Source of the DNA: Nostoc sp. TCL26-01 | GTDB taxonomy: Bacteria > Cyanobacteriota > Cyanobacteriia > Cyanobacteriales > Nostocaceae | Direction of reading: 5' to 3' | Assembly (NCBI RefSeq): GCF_013393945.1 | Contig: NZ_CP040297.1 | Location: 6,104,809-6,168,808, forward strand | DNA length: 64,000 nt | In this document: piece after piece, positions 8,619 to 17,266 of the stretch | Numbering within the stretch: the stretch's first letter is position 1 | How the letters are laid out: each line of letters starts with the position of its first letter | Made by a program: the position numbers and the translations under genes | The notes under the pieces: model-generated | What the model was told of the DNA's origin: nothing | The model's input: only the letters and a program-made list of their open reading frames with translations | Database searches by the model: none

Positions 8619-9457
8619 AGCCAAAATCCAGCAAAAGATTCTGATTGGGGGTTGGACTGGACACCGATAAAATGTACTCCATTGGCTTTTTGTTTGGCTT
8701 CTTCAAAACCTTGGGCTTCTGCTAAGGTGGTCGGGTTTTTGATATTGGCTAAAATCCAACTTTCCGTAGCACCAGTTTCTAACACCAATCTTGTTCCTTG
8801 ACTGGTATCTACTTTCAAATAGGCCAATTCCAAGCCAGACATCCAGCCTGCTATTGGTAAAGCCCTGGGTGAGAAAATTAACACTCCCGGAATTTTGGCT
8901 TCTGGAGGTACTTGTGCTGACGCTAGCGGAAAGGCCTCTTGAAAGTCGATTTTCCATTCCGACATCTCAGCTAAATCCTCAGCCGTTAAGGAGACAAACA
9001 CCCACTGTTTTCCCTCTAAAGCATCCGGTAAGCGTTGGGGTAAGGGGCTATCCAAACGCACTGAGGGATTAGCACCTCCTTGATAACCGGGTTCTTGGGG
9101 ATAAACCTCTTCTAGGCGCTGCTTAAGCCATTGATTTAGCATTAAGGTGCGACGGCTAGGCTGGGCAGGAATACCCACATCCTCGCAGGCTTTGGTTATC
9201 ATGTTATTCATTTGGCGACGGAAAAAGCGGATTTTGATTGGTGCTTCTCCAGCCTTGCTAATGGCATTTTGGATGGCTGTTCTTAACCAAGCTGAGTTGA
9301 CTTGGGTACTGGGACAATATTCTGCATAACGAAATAAAGTATCTGTGTTAGCACGGATATCTAGAGGACTTTCACAAATCAAGACTTCCCAAACTTTTTT
9401 TTGATTTTCGTCCAAAATCGGACGGGAGTAAAAATCTAATTCCCAAATACTACCCAT
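8594..9457 (-). CDS. Tab2/Atab2 family RNA-binding protein
   Basis: A 287-residue soluble protein of the Tab2/Atab2 family. Members in algae and plants bind the psaB 5'UTR and promote photosystem I translation; cyanobacterial homologues are conserved but less well defined. Family hallmarks are the N-terminal WELDFYSRP segment, the mid-region IRFFRRQM and a C-terminal WILANIK...FIGVQ..SFAGFWLL block close to the end. The length matches the family. The last 22 codons fall inside the 38-bp repeat whose extra copy lies just downstream. The neighbours are unrelated, so transcription is likely single-gene. Confidence 0.85.
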   Translation of the reverse strand: MGSIWELDFYSRPILDENQKKVWEVLICESPLDIRANTDTLFRYAEYCPSTQVNSAWLRTAIQNAISKAGEAPIKIRFFRRQMNNMITKACEDVGIPAQPSRRTLMLNQWLKQRLEEVYPQEPGYQGGANPSVRLDSPLPQRLPDALEGKQWVFVSLTAEDLAEMSEWKIDFQEAFPLASAQVPPEAKIPGVLIFSPRALPIAGWMSGLELAYLKVDTSQGTRLVLETGATESWILANIKNPTTLAEAQGFEEAKQKANGVHFIGVQSNPQSESFAGFWLLQEVSLP

Positions 9458-9519
9458 GTTGTGCCGTAAAAATCTGGCGATTTTGATATTTTGCTTATAT
9501 TCTCACTCTATCAAGGTTC

Positions 9520-9775
9520 GTCAATAGTCATTAGTCAATAGTCATTGGTCATTTGCCTTGTCCCCTTCTTTCATTTTGAATTTTGCGTTCGCGTAGCGTG
9601 TCGTTGGCGCTAGCCTCTCGTAGAGAAGACAAAAGTTCTGTAGGCGGGTTTCCCGCCGTAGGAAACTTTTCAAGACGAATTTTGAATTTTGAATTGATTA
9701 CTCCCTCACTCCCGACTCAGCACTCAGCACTCAGCACTCAGCACTCAGCACTCCCTACTCCCTGGGTTCGTAGTA
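9520..9775. repeat. STRR and cyanobacterial interspersed repeat region
   Basis: GTCATTA/GTCAATA heptamers (9520-9550), a GCGTTCGCGTAGCG-type repeat (about 9587-9640) and CAGCACT heptamers (about 9715-9755) fill the gap between two minus-strand genes. No coding potential is evident. Confidence 0.7.
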
Positions 9776-10057
9776 ACGACAATCTTGACAGGGGCCGTTG
9801 GGGTTGATGGCGCAACGAAGATAGCCGGAACGGGCGTTAAATTTGCAACTGATGTCACCAATGAGGTAACCTACGCCTTCTAGATAGTAGCGATCGCCTT
9901 CTACTGGTCTAATATTTTGTTGTATCCTCATTCTGGAGAAATTTGTGGCTGCTTGTCTCAAGCGTGAGCGTGTCCGCAATTGAGACTTACGGATTACCCA
10001 CAGGGAAAACATGGACGGTAAGAAACCAATGGCAATCACTAAAAGTGTCTTTAACAC
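9755..10057 (-). CDS. DUF6464-type small membrane protein
   Basis: A 100-residue protein with one N-terminal transmembrane segment (residues about 3-22, LLVIAIGFLPSMFSLWVI), then a basic stretch and a C-terminal Cys-containing module ending CQDCRYYEP with an earlier CKFNARSGYLRCAINP. Four cysteines in this pattern suggest a small metal or iron-sulfur site, which is inference. It resembles the conserved cyanobacterial DUF6464 family of unknown function. It starts with GTG at 10057, preceded by GAGG at a good distance. Confidence 0.65.
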   Translation of the reverse strand: MLKTLLVIAIGFLPSMFSLWVIRKSQLRTRSRLRQAATNFSRMRIQQNIRPVEGDRYYLEGVGYLIGDISCKFNARSGYLRCAINPNGPCQDCRYYEPRE

Positions 10058-10245
10058 CTTCTTTTACCTCTTTGTCTAGGCTGATTGAACGTCCTGTTTG
10101 CTTTTACAAGCAGCTTTTCTCATGATTGTGAACATGAGCTAAGTTGCTAGAAATGGCAATAATCTCCTCATTGCCACTTCCATCAGCATAACTGTTACAG
10201 CTAGAGGGGTAAACTATGATGGAATCTGATAGGTTTTAAGATTTG

Positions 10246-10719
10246 TTAATTATTGTCCGGTTTTTTTCTGCCGCTACCGCGCAGTTTTTTTCCATGAGTA
10301 CGCTGACGCAGTTGCTGTGCTAGTAGTGTTGCTTCTCTTTCTGCTTTGAATAAATCTACTTTTCTGGTTGTCAATATAAATGATTGATCTGGCGTTTGCT
10401 TGACTAAGGGAACGCTAATGCTGGCATACTGACAAATATTTTTGTCAGGTTGCCCATCACTCTCACTCAGATAATTGATTTGACTATTGATTGTGCTAGC
10501 TACTTGCTTTAGCTCTAGCATCTTGGCTTCTAACTCTCTGGCCATGTGGTTGATATGTTGCACAACTGTCAGCAGATGCTCCCAACTACTGACGAAATTT
10601 TCCTGTTGGGGTTGTAGTGGGACTATAGCATTAGTTGCTGCTGGGTGCGATCGCACTAATGGTAGTGAGAGATGATGTTGATAGCTTGGTTCGATTTGTT
10701 GCATAATATTTGCCGCCAT
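10246..10719 (-). CDS. Conserved hypothetical protein with coiled coil
   Basis: A 157-residue soluble protein. A central amphipathic helix (about residues 45-85, WEHLLTVVQHINHMARELEAKMLELKQV) is a likely coiled coil. The C-terminus is strongly basic (RQRTHGKKLRGSGRKK), suggesting nucleic-acid or membrane-phosphate contact. No named domain is recognised. It stands alone between a DUF6464 gene and a nuclease-like gene. Confidence 0.6.
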   Translation of the reverse strand: MAANIMQQIEPSYQHHLSLPLVRSHPAATNAIVPLQPQQENFVSSWEHLLTVVQHINHMARELEAKMLELKQVASTINSQINYLSESDGQPDKNICQYASISVPLVKQTPDQSFILTTRKVDLFKAEREATLLAQQLRQRTHGKKLRGSGRKKPDNN

Positions 10720-10853
10720 GCTACTGAGCTTATATGAGCCTTTAATTACATACAGTACAATTGTACTATATAATAACTAAATTTGGACAACATACTCGAT
10801 GGTGCGTTGCACTACGCGACAACACACCCTACCACCCAATATTTATCAGCAAT

Positions 10854-11402
10854 CTAAAACCCGTTAGTTCGCTTATAATTTCTGCGCCATTTTTCTAAGC
10901 TTTCTATAGAGATTGACTGAGTGACAACATTCACACAATTTCCTCGCCAGTCAATCTCAGAATCTGTGGTAAAAACGCCACATTCTAACTGCTCAAAGCG
11001 AATATCCCAGTATTCACTAAATCTACTTTTTAGCGTCATTACTTGTTCAAAAACTTTGTTTCTATGCTTATTTCTGCGCTTTCTCTCCGTTGCGCCCGTG
11101 GCTTCTGTATCAATAAATTTTGTTTCGATTAAAAATAGATTACCTTGAAATGTTAGGTAAACAAAATCGCATTTACCCAAGTCTGTATAATCTGCTATGG
11201 GAGATTTTTCAAATAACAGTAACTCATAGCAAGAGGGAAACAAAGTTTTGATATTTAGAAATAAATAAGCTTGCAAAAGTAATTCTTTATCATAGGGGAA
11301 AGCAATCACCCCTTCAAAGAATTGTTTAATATCCTCCTGAGTTTGGGGTTGAATTTTTTTACAATACGAGACAAATTTACCTAAGTCATTTGCAATCATC
11401 AA
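10854..11402 (-). CDS. PD-(D/E)XK nuclease-like protein
   Basis: A 182-residue protein whose core carries the restriction-endonuclease-fold signature: KCDFVYLTFQGNLFLIETKFID, that is Asp on a beta strand followed by E-x-K about 14 residues later, then a basic helix (ERKRRNKHRNK). The N-terminal part is helical. It probably cleaves or binds DNA, but it may be a stand-alone defence or repair protein; no methylase, transposase or partner is adjacent. The family assignment rests only on the motif. It lies directly downstream of dnaE-C on the same strand with a 236-bp gap. Confidence 0.5.
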   Translation of the reverse strand: MMIANDLGKFVSYCKKIQPQTQEDIKQFFEGVIAFPYDKELLLQAYLFLNIKTLFPSCYELLLFEKSPIADYTDLGKCDFVYLTFQGNLFLIETKFIDTEATGATERKRRNKHRNKVFEQVMTLKSRFSEYWDIRFEQLECGVFTTDSEIDWRGNCVNVVTQSISIESLEKWRRNYKRTNGF

Positions 11403-11638
11403 GTGTTAACTCCTTCCCCTAGCTCTTGCCAAGCCCTCATGGCATAAAAAGATACTATATGATCCATAAAATCATCATCCGCATAAGTAACGAAAAAAAC
11501 TATAGAGTCAAATATTTACTACGACAATATACTGTTGACGTAGCAGTTTCATTAATATTTAATTTCCTCAGTATTACTGAGTTCAAAGTTGGATATTATT
11601 GAAGTCTCAAATTATTGCTTCAAGAATGACTAATTCGT

Positions 11639-12994
11639 TCATAAACCACCAGTCAAAGATTTAAGTTGCGCCGGAAATCTAGCATTTTGTAATGCTTGAA
11701 CAGTGATGCGTGCATCTTGAACGGAGAATTGCCAACCCAAACGCACCAATTTACGGGAATTTTCAGATTGCACAATCCCAATTATCGGCATTTTTGCCTT
11801 TTCTTTATCTCCAGATTGTTCTTGCAAAATTGTTTTTAATCGATGCAATTCTTCGATATTTGCTGCTTGTTGGGGATTGATTTCCACCATTACCATTTGT
11901 ACTGTTTCTACCGGTTCTGCATCTTCAACAATTAGTTGAATTTGTTCATCACGTCGATCTACTTTACCCCAAATAATGATTCTGGTATCGACTTGCAACA
12001 CTAAACTAATCCGTTCATAAGTTTTGGGGAACACAACTGCTTCTGACTGTGCTGTCAAATCTTCGATTTGCAAAATCGCCATAGCATCACCTTTCTTTGT
12101 CATGACTTTTTTCACACCATTTAGCATGACAATTACACACAGCTTGGCATCGTCTCGTTGTTCTCCAAGGAGTGAAAGATTGATTGGTGTTAAAAGTGGT
12201 GCTAGTTGTCTTAGGGATTTGAGGGGATGATCAGAGACATAAAAACCTAAAAGTTCTTTTTCCTTTTGTAATTTTTCCTGTGGGGGATAATCTGTGACAG
12301 GTTTAGCTTTAGGCGCACTTTCAAAAGCATTACTTGCCGTTTTGGCATTATTATTAGAGGAAAATCCCCCCAGTAAATCAAAAAGATTTCCTTGTCCACT
12401 GGCTCTATCTCTAGCACGGGATTGCGCCCAATCATAGACTAATTCTAGGTCTTGGATTAATTGATGACGGTTTGATTCAATCTTATCAAAAGCGCCACAA
12501 TAAATTAGTGACTCTAAGGTACGACGGTTGACTGCATGGAGATCGACGCGATCGCAAAAATCTCCTAATGTTTTAAACTCTCCTTTTTCTTCTCTGGCTG
12601 CTAAAATAGAGGCGATCGCATTTTGTCCAACATTTCTTACAGCCGAAAAACCAAATAAAATCTTCCCTGCCACTGGTGTAAAGTCTACCCCAGAACGATT
12701 AATATCTGGCGGTTCTATTTGAATATTCATGCTCATACAGGTGGAGATATATTTCTGCACCTTGTCTGTATCATTACTGTTAGCTGTTAACAGTGCCGCC
12801 ATATACTCTAAGGGATAATTAGCCTTAAGATACGCAGTTTGGTAAGTAACATATCCATAAGCGGTAGAGTGAGATTTATTAAAGCAATTGGAGGCAATTA
12901 AACTATTTTTGATGACAAAATTATGGTCGCGCTCAACTCCAATGTCGTAGACATTTTCTATACTTACATATTTACGAGATACTATTTTAATCAT
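11639..12994 (-). CDS. dnaE: DNA polymerase III alpha subunit, C-terminal half, with split-intein C-half
   Basis: A 451-residue product. Residues 1-36 are the C-terminal half of the split DnaE intein (start MIKIVSRKY, block F/G with DHNF, terminal IASN); Cys37 (CFNKSHSTAYGY) is the +1 extein residue. The rest (415 residues) is the C-terminal part of the replicative polymerase: helix-hairpin-helix region (GIxF-like KILFGFSAVRNVG), OB fold (LCVIVMLNGVKKVMTKKGDAMAILQIEDL) and C-terminal domain. In cyanobacteria the N-half gene is elsewhere in the genome, and the two proteins join by protein trans-splicing. GAGG lies upstream of the ATG. The N-half is not in this window. Confidence 0.97.
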   Translation of the reverse strand: MIKIVSRKYVSIENVYDIGVERDHNFVIKNSLIASNCFNKSHSTAYGYVTYQTAYLKANYPLEYMAALLTANSNDTDKVQKYISTCMSMNIQIEPPDINRSGVDFTPVAGKILFGFSAVRNVGQNAIASILAAREEKGEFKTLGDFCDRVDLHAVNRRTLESLIYCGAFDKIESNRHQLIQDLELVYDWAQSRARDRASGQGNLFDLLGGFSSNNNAKTASNAFESAPKAKPVTDYPPQEKLQKEKELLGFYVSDHPLKSLRQLAPLLTPINLSLLGEQRDDAKLCVIVMLNGVKKVMTKKGDAMAILQIEDLTAQSEAVVFPKTYERISLVLQVDTRIIIWGKVDRRDEQIQLIVEDAEPVETVQMVMVEINPQQAANIEELHRLKTILQEQSGDKEKAKMPIIGIVQSENSRKLVRLGWQFSVQDARITVQALQNARFPAQLKSLTGGL

Positions 12995-13867
12995 CTATCT
13001 TAAACCTCAGAAAAATCTATAGTTATCAAATTAATTGATATATTTACTTAAGCTTTAACACTGACTAAGACCTATATTATATAATCTCTTGCCAATTCAA
13101 CACTGTTGTATCTTTAGACAACAATAACTAAAACTATTAGCCAATTTTTTAGCCAAAAATTGCTAATTTTTGAGTATTTTTTAAAAATACAGTTAATAAG
13201 CGTCTGCTTGCTGTTTTCAAAGCGGCTATTCTACATATTTATTCATAAAAGTTAGGGAAGTTGGGAGGGGGAGAGGAGGCTTTCAAAAATGGGTGTTTAG
13301 AAATTAGGCAAACAACACCGCCAAGACTAATCTGTCCTAAAATGGCGATCGCTAACGTTCATCAATGTCGTTCAGCTCGTTTGGGATGATTCATCTGAAG
13401 TTACTTAGAGAAATATGTCAGTATATTTACAAAGAATAATTTTGCAAAAAATTTTGATATGAGCGATCGCTCACAACCATAATCTAGATAAATTATAGTG
13501 ATTTTGATTACTAGTTATCTATTTTACCTTTATCCTGTACTTATGTTCTGAGTTACTTGATTTACAAAAACTTTTTAATTAATACTGTCGAATAACCAAG
13601 CATATACTGACTACACTGATATTCAATAATACTTTTTTGCAGAAGAATTCAGAAGTCAGAATCACGACGCTAGAACGCAAGTGCGTGTCGCAGACAAGAC
13701 TTGTTCTAGACGTTCGCGTAGCGTTTCTGAAAGAGAAGGCTTTAGGCTGCGCTATCCACCAGCAATGTACTGAGTCGATCAAAGTGTCGGACTCTAATTT
13801 ATGCTGACTCCTGACTCCTGACTCCTGAATTCTGTTCAATAAATTTAATTTTGAGGTAAGACGGCTC
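12995..13867. other. Long gene-poor intergenic region
   Basis: About 870 bp without a convincing gene. 12995-13250 is AT-rich upstream sequence for dnaE-C. HIP1 sites lie near 13345 and 13463. 13644-13835 is a repeat with terminal inverted GAATTCAGGAGTCAG-type ends and an internal GTTCGCGTAGCG block. A minus-strand open frame at 13579-13869 only reads through this repeat and is rejected. Confidence 0.6.
13644..13835. repeat. MITE-like repeat with GAATTC...GAATTC ends
   Basis: The ends are AGAATTCAGAAGTCAGAA (13644-13661) and tandem CTGACTC units ending CTGAATTCTG (13803-13835). Related ends are at 3956-4001 and 36271-36370. The interior holds the common GTTCGCGTAGCG element. Confidence 0.55.
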
Positions 13868-14530
13868 ATGTATTACCAACTTTGGAATTTTTTTCTCAAA
13901 GATGATGAATATTGTGATTGGAAAGAAAAAATAAAAGTTAATAATCGCTTTAATAAAGCTACATGGCAAACAATCAATGATTTTTTTGCATTTGTCGAGA
14001 AAAACTTCTATCTGAAAAGTCAACTAGGTGAAACTCATAATCTTGAGCAATTTATTCACTTAGTAAAAGAGAATAGTTACAATTTAACATCAGAAGAATT
14101 TGCTTGGTTTCTGGTGACAAGACAACAGATTTGGATGTTATTTGACTTAGCACAAAAAACACCATTACTCAAAGAGCAATTACTATCAGCTAAAAATCCA
14201 CAGCAATTCGTCAAAATAGCTGATGATTATGGATATTACTTTTCTGTAGAGGAGTTGGCTTGGCTATTAACTGAAATTAAATCATTTTCGGAACTAGTAC
14301 CCATTAATAATAGCGTTGGAGAAATTATCTCTGTATCGAACTACGGTAAAATTGAAATAGGATACTGGATTTGGTTAGCAGAAGAATGGGGACTTGTGCC
14401 ACCATTTTGTCATAGAATTCAGCCAGTCAATTTATTATCTCAATATGTGGATAATCCTTTCTTACCCGATCGCTGTTTTTTACCAAAGAGCTACTTTAAC
14501 CAACATTTTGTTGCTCAAACACTAGTTTAG
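13868..14530 (+). CDS. Tandem Nif11-domain protein
   Basis: A 220-residue protein with two Nif11-like helical modules: the first at about residues 37-85 (WQTINDFFAFVEKN...SQLGETHNLEQFIHLVKENSYNLTSEEFAWFL, described by its ends) and the second at about 88-137 (QQIWMLFDLAQKTP ... DDYGYYFSVEELAWLL). Nif11 domains occur in nitrogen-fixation clusters and as leader peptides of RiPP precursors. Here the fold is duplicated and followed by about 80 further residues with several aromatics; there is no clear Gly-Gly leader-cleavage site and no modification enzyme nearby, so a RiPP precursor role is unlikely. No nif genes are adjacent. The start ATG at 13868 follows an AAGACGG sequence. Confidence 0.65.
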   Translation: MYYQLWNFFLKDDEYCDWKEKIKVNNRFNKATWQTINDFFAFVEKNFYLKSQLGETHNLEQFIHLVKENSYNLTSEEFAWFLVTRQQIWMLFDLAQKTPLLKEQLLSAKNPQQFVKIADDYGYYFSVEELAWLLTEIKSFSELVPINNSVGEIISVSNYGKIEIGYWIWLAEEWGLVPPFCHRIQPVNLLSQYVDNPFLPDRCFLPKSYFNQHFVAQTLV

Positions 14531-14561
14531 AGAGCAAAGATAAAGAAGAAAGAGAACAATA

Positions 14562-14624
14562 ACTAATGACCAATGACCAATAACCAATAACTATTGACTA
14601 TTGACTATTGACTATTGACTAATC
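14562..14624. repeat. STRR run
   Basis: Tandem ATGACCA, AATAACC and TGACTAT heptamers lie between convergent genes. Confidence 0.85.
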
Positions 14625-15549
14625 ACAACACTTCCCATCCCTTACCTTTGTAGCCATAGTCAAAAATTTCTGGGTGGAGGATTTCTGCCAAAATTTCTAG
14701 AGAATCTACAAGTCGGGGGCCGGGACGATTGAAGTAAGCATTACCATCAGTGATGTAAACTCTGCTGGTTTTAGCGGCGTGGAGTTGTTGCCATTCGGGG
14801 TTTTGGGCAAATAATTGAACTTCTTGACGAGTGCGATTTAAATCAAAACCGCAAGGCATAAAAATGATGATATCGGGATTAGTGACTAACAGGTTTTCCC
14901 AGTGCAATTTTGGTGAAGGTTGACCAGTGACACAAAATAGTGATTGTCCGCCTGCTAAATTAACTAATTCCGGAATCCAATTTGCTGCTACCATTAAAGG
15001 CTCTGTCCACTCAATACAAGCAACAGTGGGTAATTCTGTTAGAGAAAGTCCTTGGATTTTTTGCTGACAAATTTTGACGCGGGCTTCTAAGTTTTCTAGA
15101 ATTTTTACCGAGTCTACACCAAAAGTGTTAGCTACTCGTTCAATATCTTGCCAAACATCTTGTAGCAGATTTGGTTGTAGGGAAATGATTTGTGGTGAAC
15201 TGCGGGTAAGTTTGGCTACTGCTTTTTCCACTTCTGCTAAACTAACAGCACAAACATCACATTGGTCTTGAGTCAAAATATGAGTGGGCTGTAATTGCTC
15301 TAAAATATCAGTTCTAACTTGATAAATACTCAGAGCAGATTGGAGTAAATTATTTACCTCATTGTGAATTTCGCTACTGGGAGCATTGCTATTTAAGCGG
15401 GCTTCGGTACAGATTGGGAGATTTTGGATTTCGGGGGGATAGTCACATTCGTGCGATCGCCCGACAATGGCATTAGTCAACCCTAAGGTTGCTAAAATCT
15501 CCGTTGCACTGGGAATTAACGAAACAATTCTCACATCACCGTTGTTCAT
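14623..15549 (-). CDS. BtuF-like cobalamin/metal-chelate-binding protein
   Basis: About 308 residues of the class III periplasmic-binding-protein fold (BtuF/FhuD-like). Recognisable are RIVSLIPSATEILATLGL at the N-terminus, LTQDQCDVCAVS, the central long helix, and the C-terminal NPDIIIFMPCGFDLNRT and GNAYFNRPGPRLVDSLEILAEILHP blocks. It would bind B12 or a related ligand for an ABC importer. Unlike enteric BtuF it has no signal peptide, and no permease or ATPase gene is nearby, as for many cyanobacterial cobalamin-binding-protein annotations. I use the ATG at 15549; the upstream TTG at 15570 is less likely. No cobalamin riboswitch was recognised upstream. Confidence 0.8.
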   Translation of the reverse strand: MNNGDVRIVSLIPSATEILATLGLTNAIVGRSHECDYPPEIQNLPICTEARLNSNAPSSEIHNEVNNLLQSALSIYQVRTDILEQLQPTHILTQDQCDVCAVSLAEVEKAVAKLTRSSPQIISLQPNLLQDVWQDIERVANTFGVDSVKILENLEARVKICQQKIQGLSLTELPTVACIEWTEPLMVAANWIPELVNLAGGQSLFCVTGQPSPKLHWENLLVTNPDIIIFMPCGFDLNRTRQEVQLFAQNPEWQQLHAAKTSRVYITDGNAYFNRPGPRLVDSLEILAEILHPEIFDYGYKGKGWEVL

Positions 15550-15624
15550 AGGACTTACGCACTCAACCAATAAACCATAAATGAGGGTGGCATAGTGAAC
15601 AGTGGACAGTGAACAGTGGATTAA

Positions 15625-15778
15625 CAGTAGGTTGGGTTAAGCGCAGCGCAACCCAACATGGATCTCAAAAACCTAGTATGGATCTGATGTTGGGTTTCCC
15701 AAAGCCTCAACCCAACCTACTGCTACTGTTAATCCCGAATTTCTCACGAAATTTATCAAACCGAAGTCCAGAGGCTGT
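15625..15778. repeat. Interspersed inverted repeat (GTTGGGTT/AACCCAAC) plus 45-bp repeat
   Basis: Arms CAGTAGGTTGGGTT (15625-15638) and AACCCAACCTACTG (15709-15722) enclose a GCGCAGCGCAACCCAAC element, a common cyanobacterial dispersed repeat. 15734-15778 is the second copy of the block at 161-205. Confidence 0.75.
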
Positions 15779-15807
15779 TTCTCAATTGTTAATCTTACGT
15801 AATGGTA

Positions 15808-16167
15808 CTAACCAATAGTTACTTGAGAAGTATCTACAGATGCAGTTCCATGTACCGAACGAGCTACAGAAATCATCTTGTTGAGAATATCTTGACTCGG
15901 TACACTACCTTTAAGGACTACAGTGCTACCAGTTTGAGCCACCCAAAGAGAATTAATATCATCAATTTGCTGATCTTGGTCAAATGCCAAAGCTACGCGC
16001 TTGGCTAAACCGCTTTGATCATATTCTCCATTTAATCCTAAACGTTCTGGGGGAACTGATTGAGTCGCAGTAGGTGCATTAGTAGCAGCTTGTGTTACTT
16101 GCGGTGCGGGATTTACTTGGGCATTTTGAGGTTTTTCTAGTCCAAACAGTCTTTGTAACCAGCTCAT
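15808..16167 (-). CDS. BON-domain small protein
   Basis: A 119-residue protein. Residues 1-12 form a short hydrophobic start (MSWLQRLFGLEK). Residues 13-45 are a Pro/Ala/Thr/Gln-rich linker. The C-terminal half resembles a BON domain (GLAKRVALAFDQDQQIDDINSLWVAQTG...VVLKGSVPSQDILNKMISVARSVHGTASVDTSQV, described by its ends), a phospholipid- or envelope-associated fold. Its function in cyanobacteria is unknown. It is a single gene, divergent from ilvH 277 bp away. Confidence 0.65.
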   Translation of the reverse strand: MSWLQRLFGLEKPQNAQVNPAPQVTQAATNAPTATQSVPPERLGLNGEYDQSGLAKRVALAFDQDQQIDDINSLWVAQTGSTVVLKGSVPSQDILNKMISVARSVHGTASVDTSQVTIG

Positions 16168-16444
16168 AAGTATATTTCTCCAGATGCGAGGTTAAGAATA
16201 TCCACAGGATAAATGTTTTACAAACAGTGTACATCTACCAATTAAAAGATATACGCTGGCGATCGCTTCTGCTTTTAGTGGTATTTGGGCGGAACTTTTT
16301 TTCAGAGACTATGAGGAGTGCAGGTATTAAGTTTAAAATAGAGTGCAAGACTTATATTTATTCACCTAGTAAGCAGTACGTGTAGGGCAGCCGTCAGCTA
16401 ATTTTTATATTAGTCGTATGCTGTCTGAGCCTGTGTTGGCAAAG

Positions 16445-16966
16445 ATGAAACATACCCTTTCAGTTTTAGTAGAAGATGAAGCGGGGGTTCTATCCCGCAT
16501 TGCTAGTTTATTCGCTCGTCGTGGCTTCAATATCGAAAGCTTGGCAGTTGGTTCGGCTGAACAAGGGGGAGTCTCCCGGATTACGATGGTTATACCTGGT
16601 GACGATCGCGTAATTGAGCAATTGACTAAGCAACTGTATAAACTAGTTAATGTCCTCAAGGTACAAGACATCACAGAAACCCCTTGTGTAGAGCGAGAAT
16701 TGATGCTATTGAAAGTGAACGCCACTAGTAGCAACCGTTCCGAAGTAATCGAACTAGCACAGATTTTCCGGGCGCGTGTGGTAGATGTGGCAGAAGATTC
16801 TCTAACTTTAGAAGTGGTGGGTGATCCTGGTAAGATGGTGGCGATCGTCCAGGTGCTACAAAAATTTGGTTTAAGAGAAATCGCCCGTACTGGCAAAGTT
16901 TCTCTAACTCGTGAATCTGGGGTGAATACTGAATTACTTAAATCTTTGGAAGCTAAGGTTTCGTAA
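16445..16966 (+). CDS. ilvH: Acetolactate synthase small (regulatory) subunit
   Basis: The 173-residue regulatory subunit of acetohydroxyacid synthase, the first enzyme of valine/leucine/isoleucine synthesis. It has an N-terminal ACT domain (MKHTLSVLVEDEAGVLSRIASLFARRG, seen at residues 1-27) that binds valine for feedback inhibition, and a conserved C-terminal domain ending in EIARTGKVSLTRE. The frame is open upstream to an ATG at 16418, but the standard family start is the ATG at 16445. The catalytic subunit gene ilvB is not adjacent, which is usual in cyanobacteria. The gene is followed by an STRR run. Confidence 0.95.
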   Translation: MKHTLSVLVEDEAGVLSRIASLFARRGFNIESLAVGSAEQGGVSRITMVIPGDDRVIEQLTKQLYKLVNVLKVQDITETPCVERELMLLKVNATSSNRSEVIELAQIFRARVVDVAEDSLTLEVVGDPGKMVAIVQVLQKFGLREIARTGKVSLTRESGVNTELLKSLEAKVS

Positions 16967-17266
16967 AGTATTAGGTATTGGGTATTAGGTATTGGCTATT
17001 GGGTAATAGCCACTTGCTACAACTTTGGCAACCAAAGCAACGCAGTGGCTTTTCAACCTATAATTTTTGCATCATTTTACTCCTATCAGTCCACCACGCC
17101 AGTAGGGGCGGGTTAACGAGATATTCGTGAATGATTGAAGCATATTTGTGAACCCACCCCTACCGTTTTGTGAGAAATGCAGGATTAACTCTGCAACATA
17201 ACTAATGCTACCTAAGTCTTATGATGGAGCTACACGCGCCACTGTAAGTATTTGGGAATGTGAGGA
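16967..17266. repeat. STRR and inverted-orientation copy of the 204-272 palindrome
   Basis: 16968-17005 holds TATTGGG/TATTAGG heptamers. 17102-17163 is a MITE-like palindrome (GTAGGGGCGGGTT...) whose interior is the reverse complement of 204-272. No gene is seen in this 300-bp gap. Confidence 0.75.

Noticed and set aside
13579..13869. Minus-strand frame of 96 codons
   Set aside because: It lies in a MITE-like repeat and overlaps the start of the Nif11 gene.
15550..15807. Possible cobalamin riboswitch upstream of the BtuF-like gene
   Set aside because: The structured DNA there is the dispersed GTTGGGTT/AACCCAAC repeat; no B12-box-like sequence was seen.
16405..16896. Long minus-strand frame opposite ilvH
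   Set aside because: It is the antisense shadow of a clearly conserved gene.
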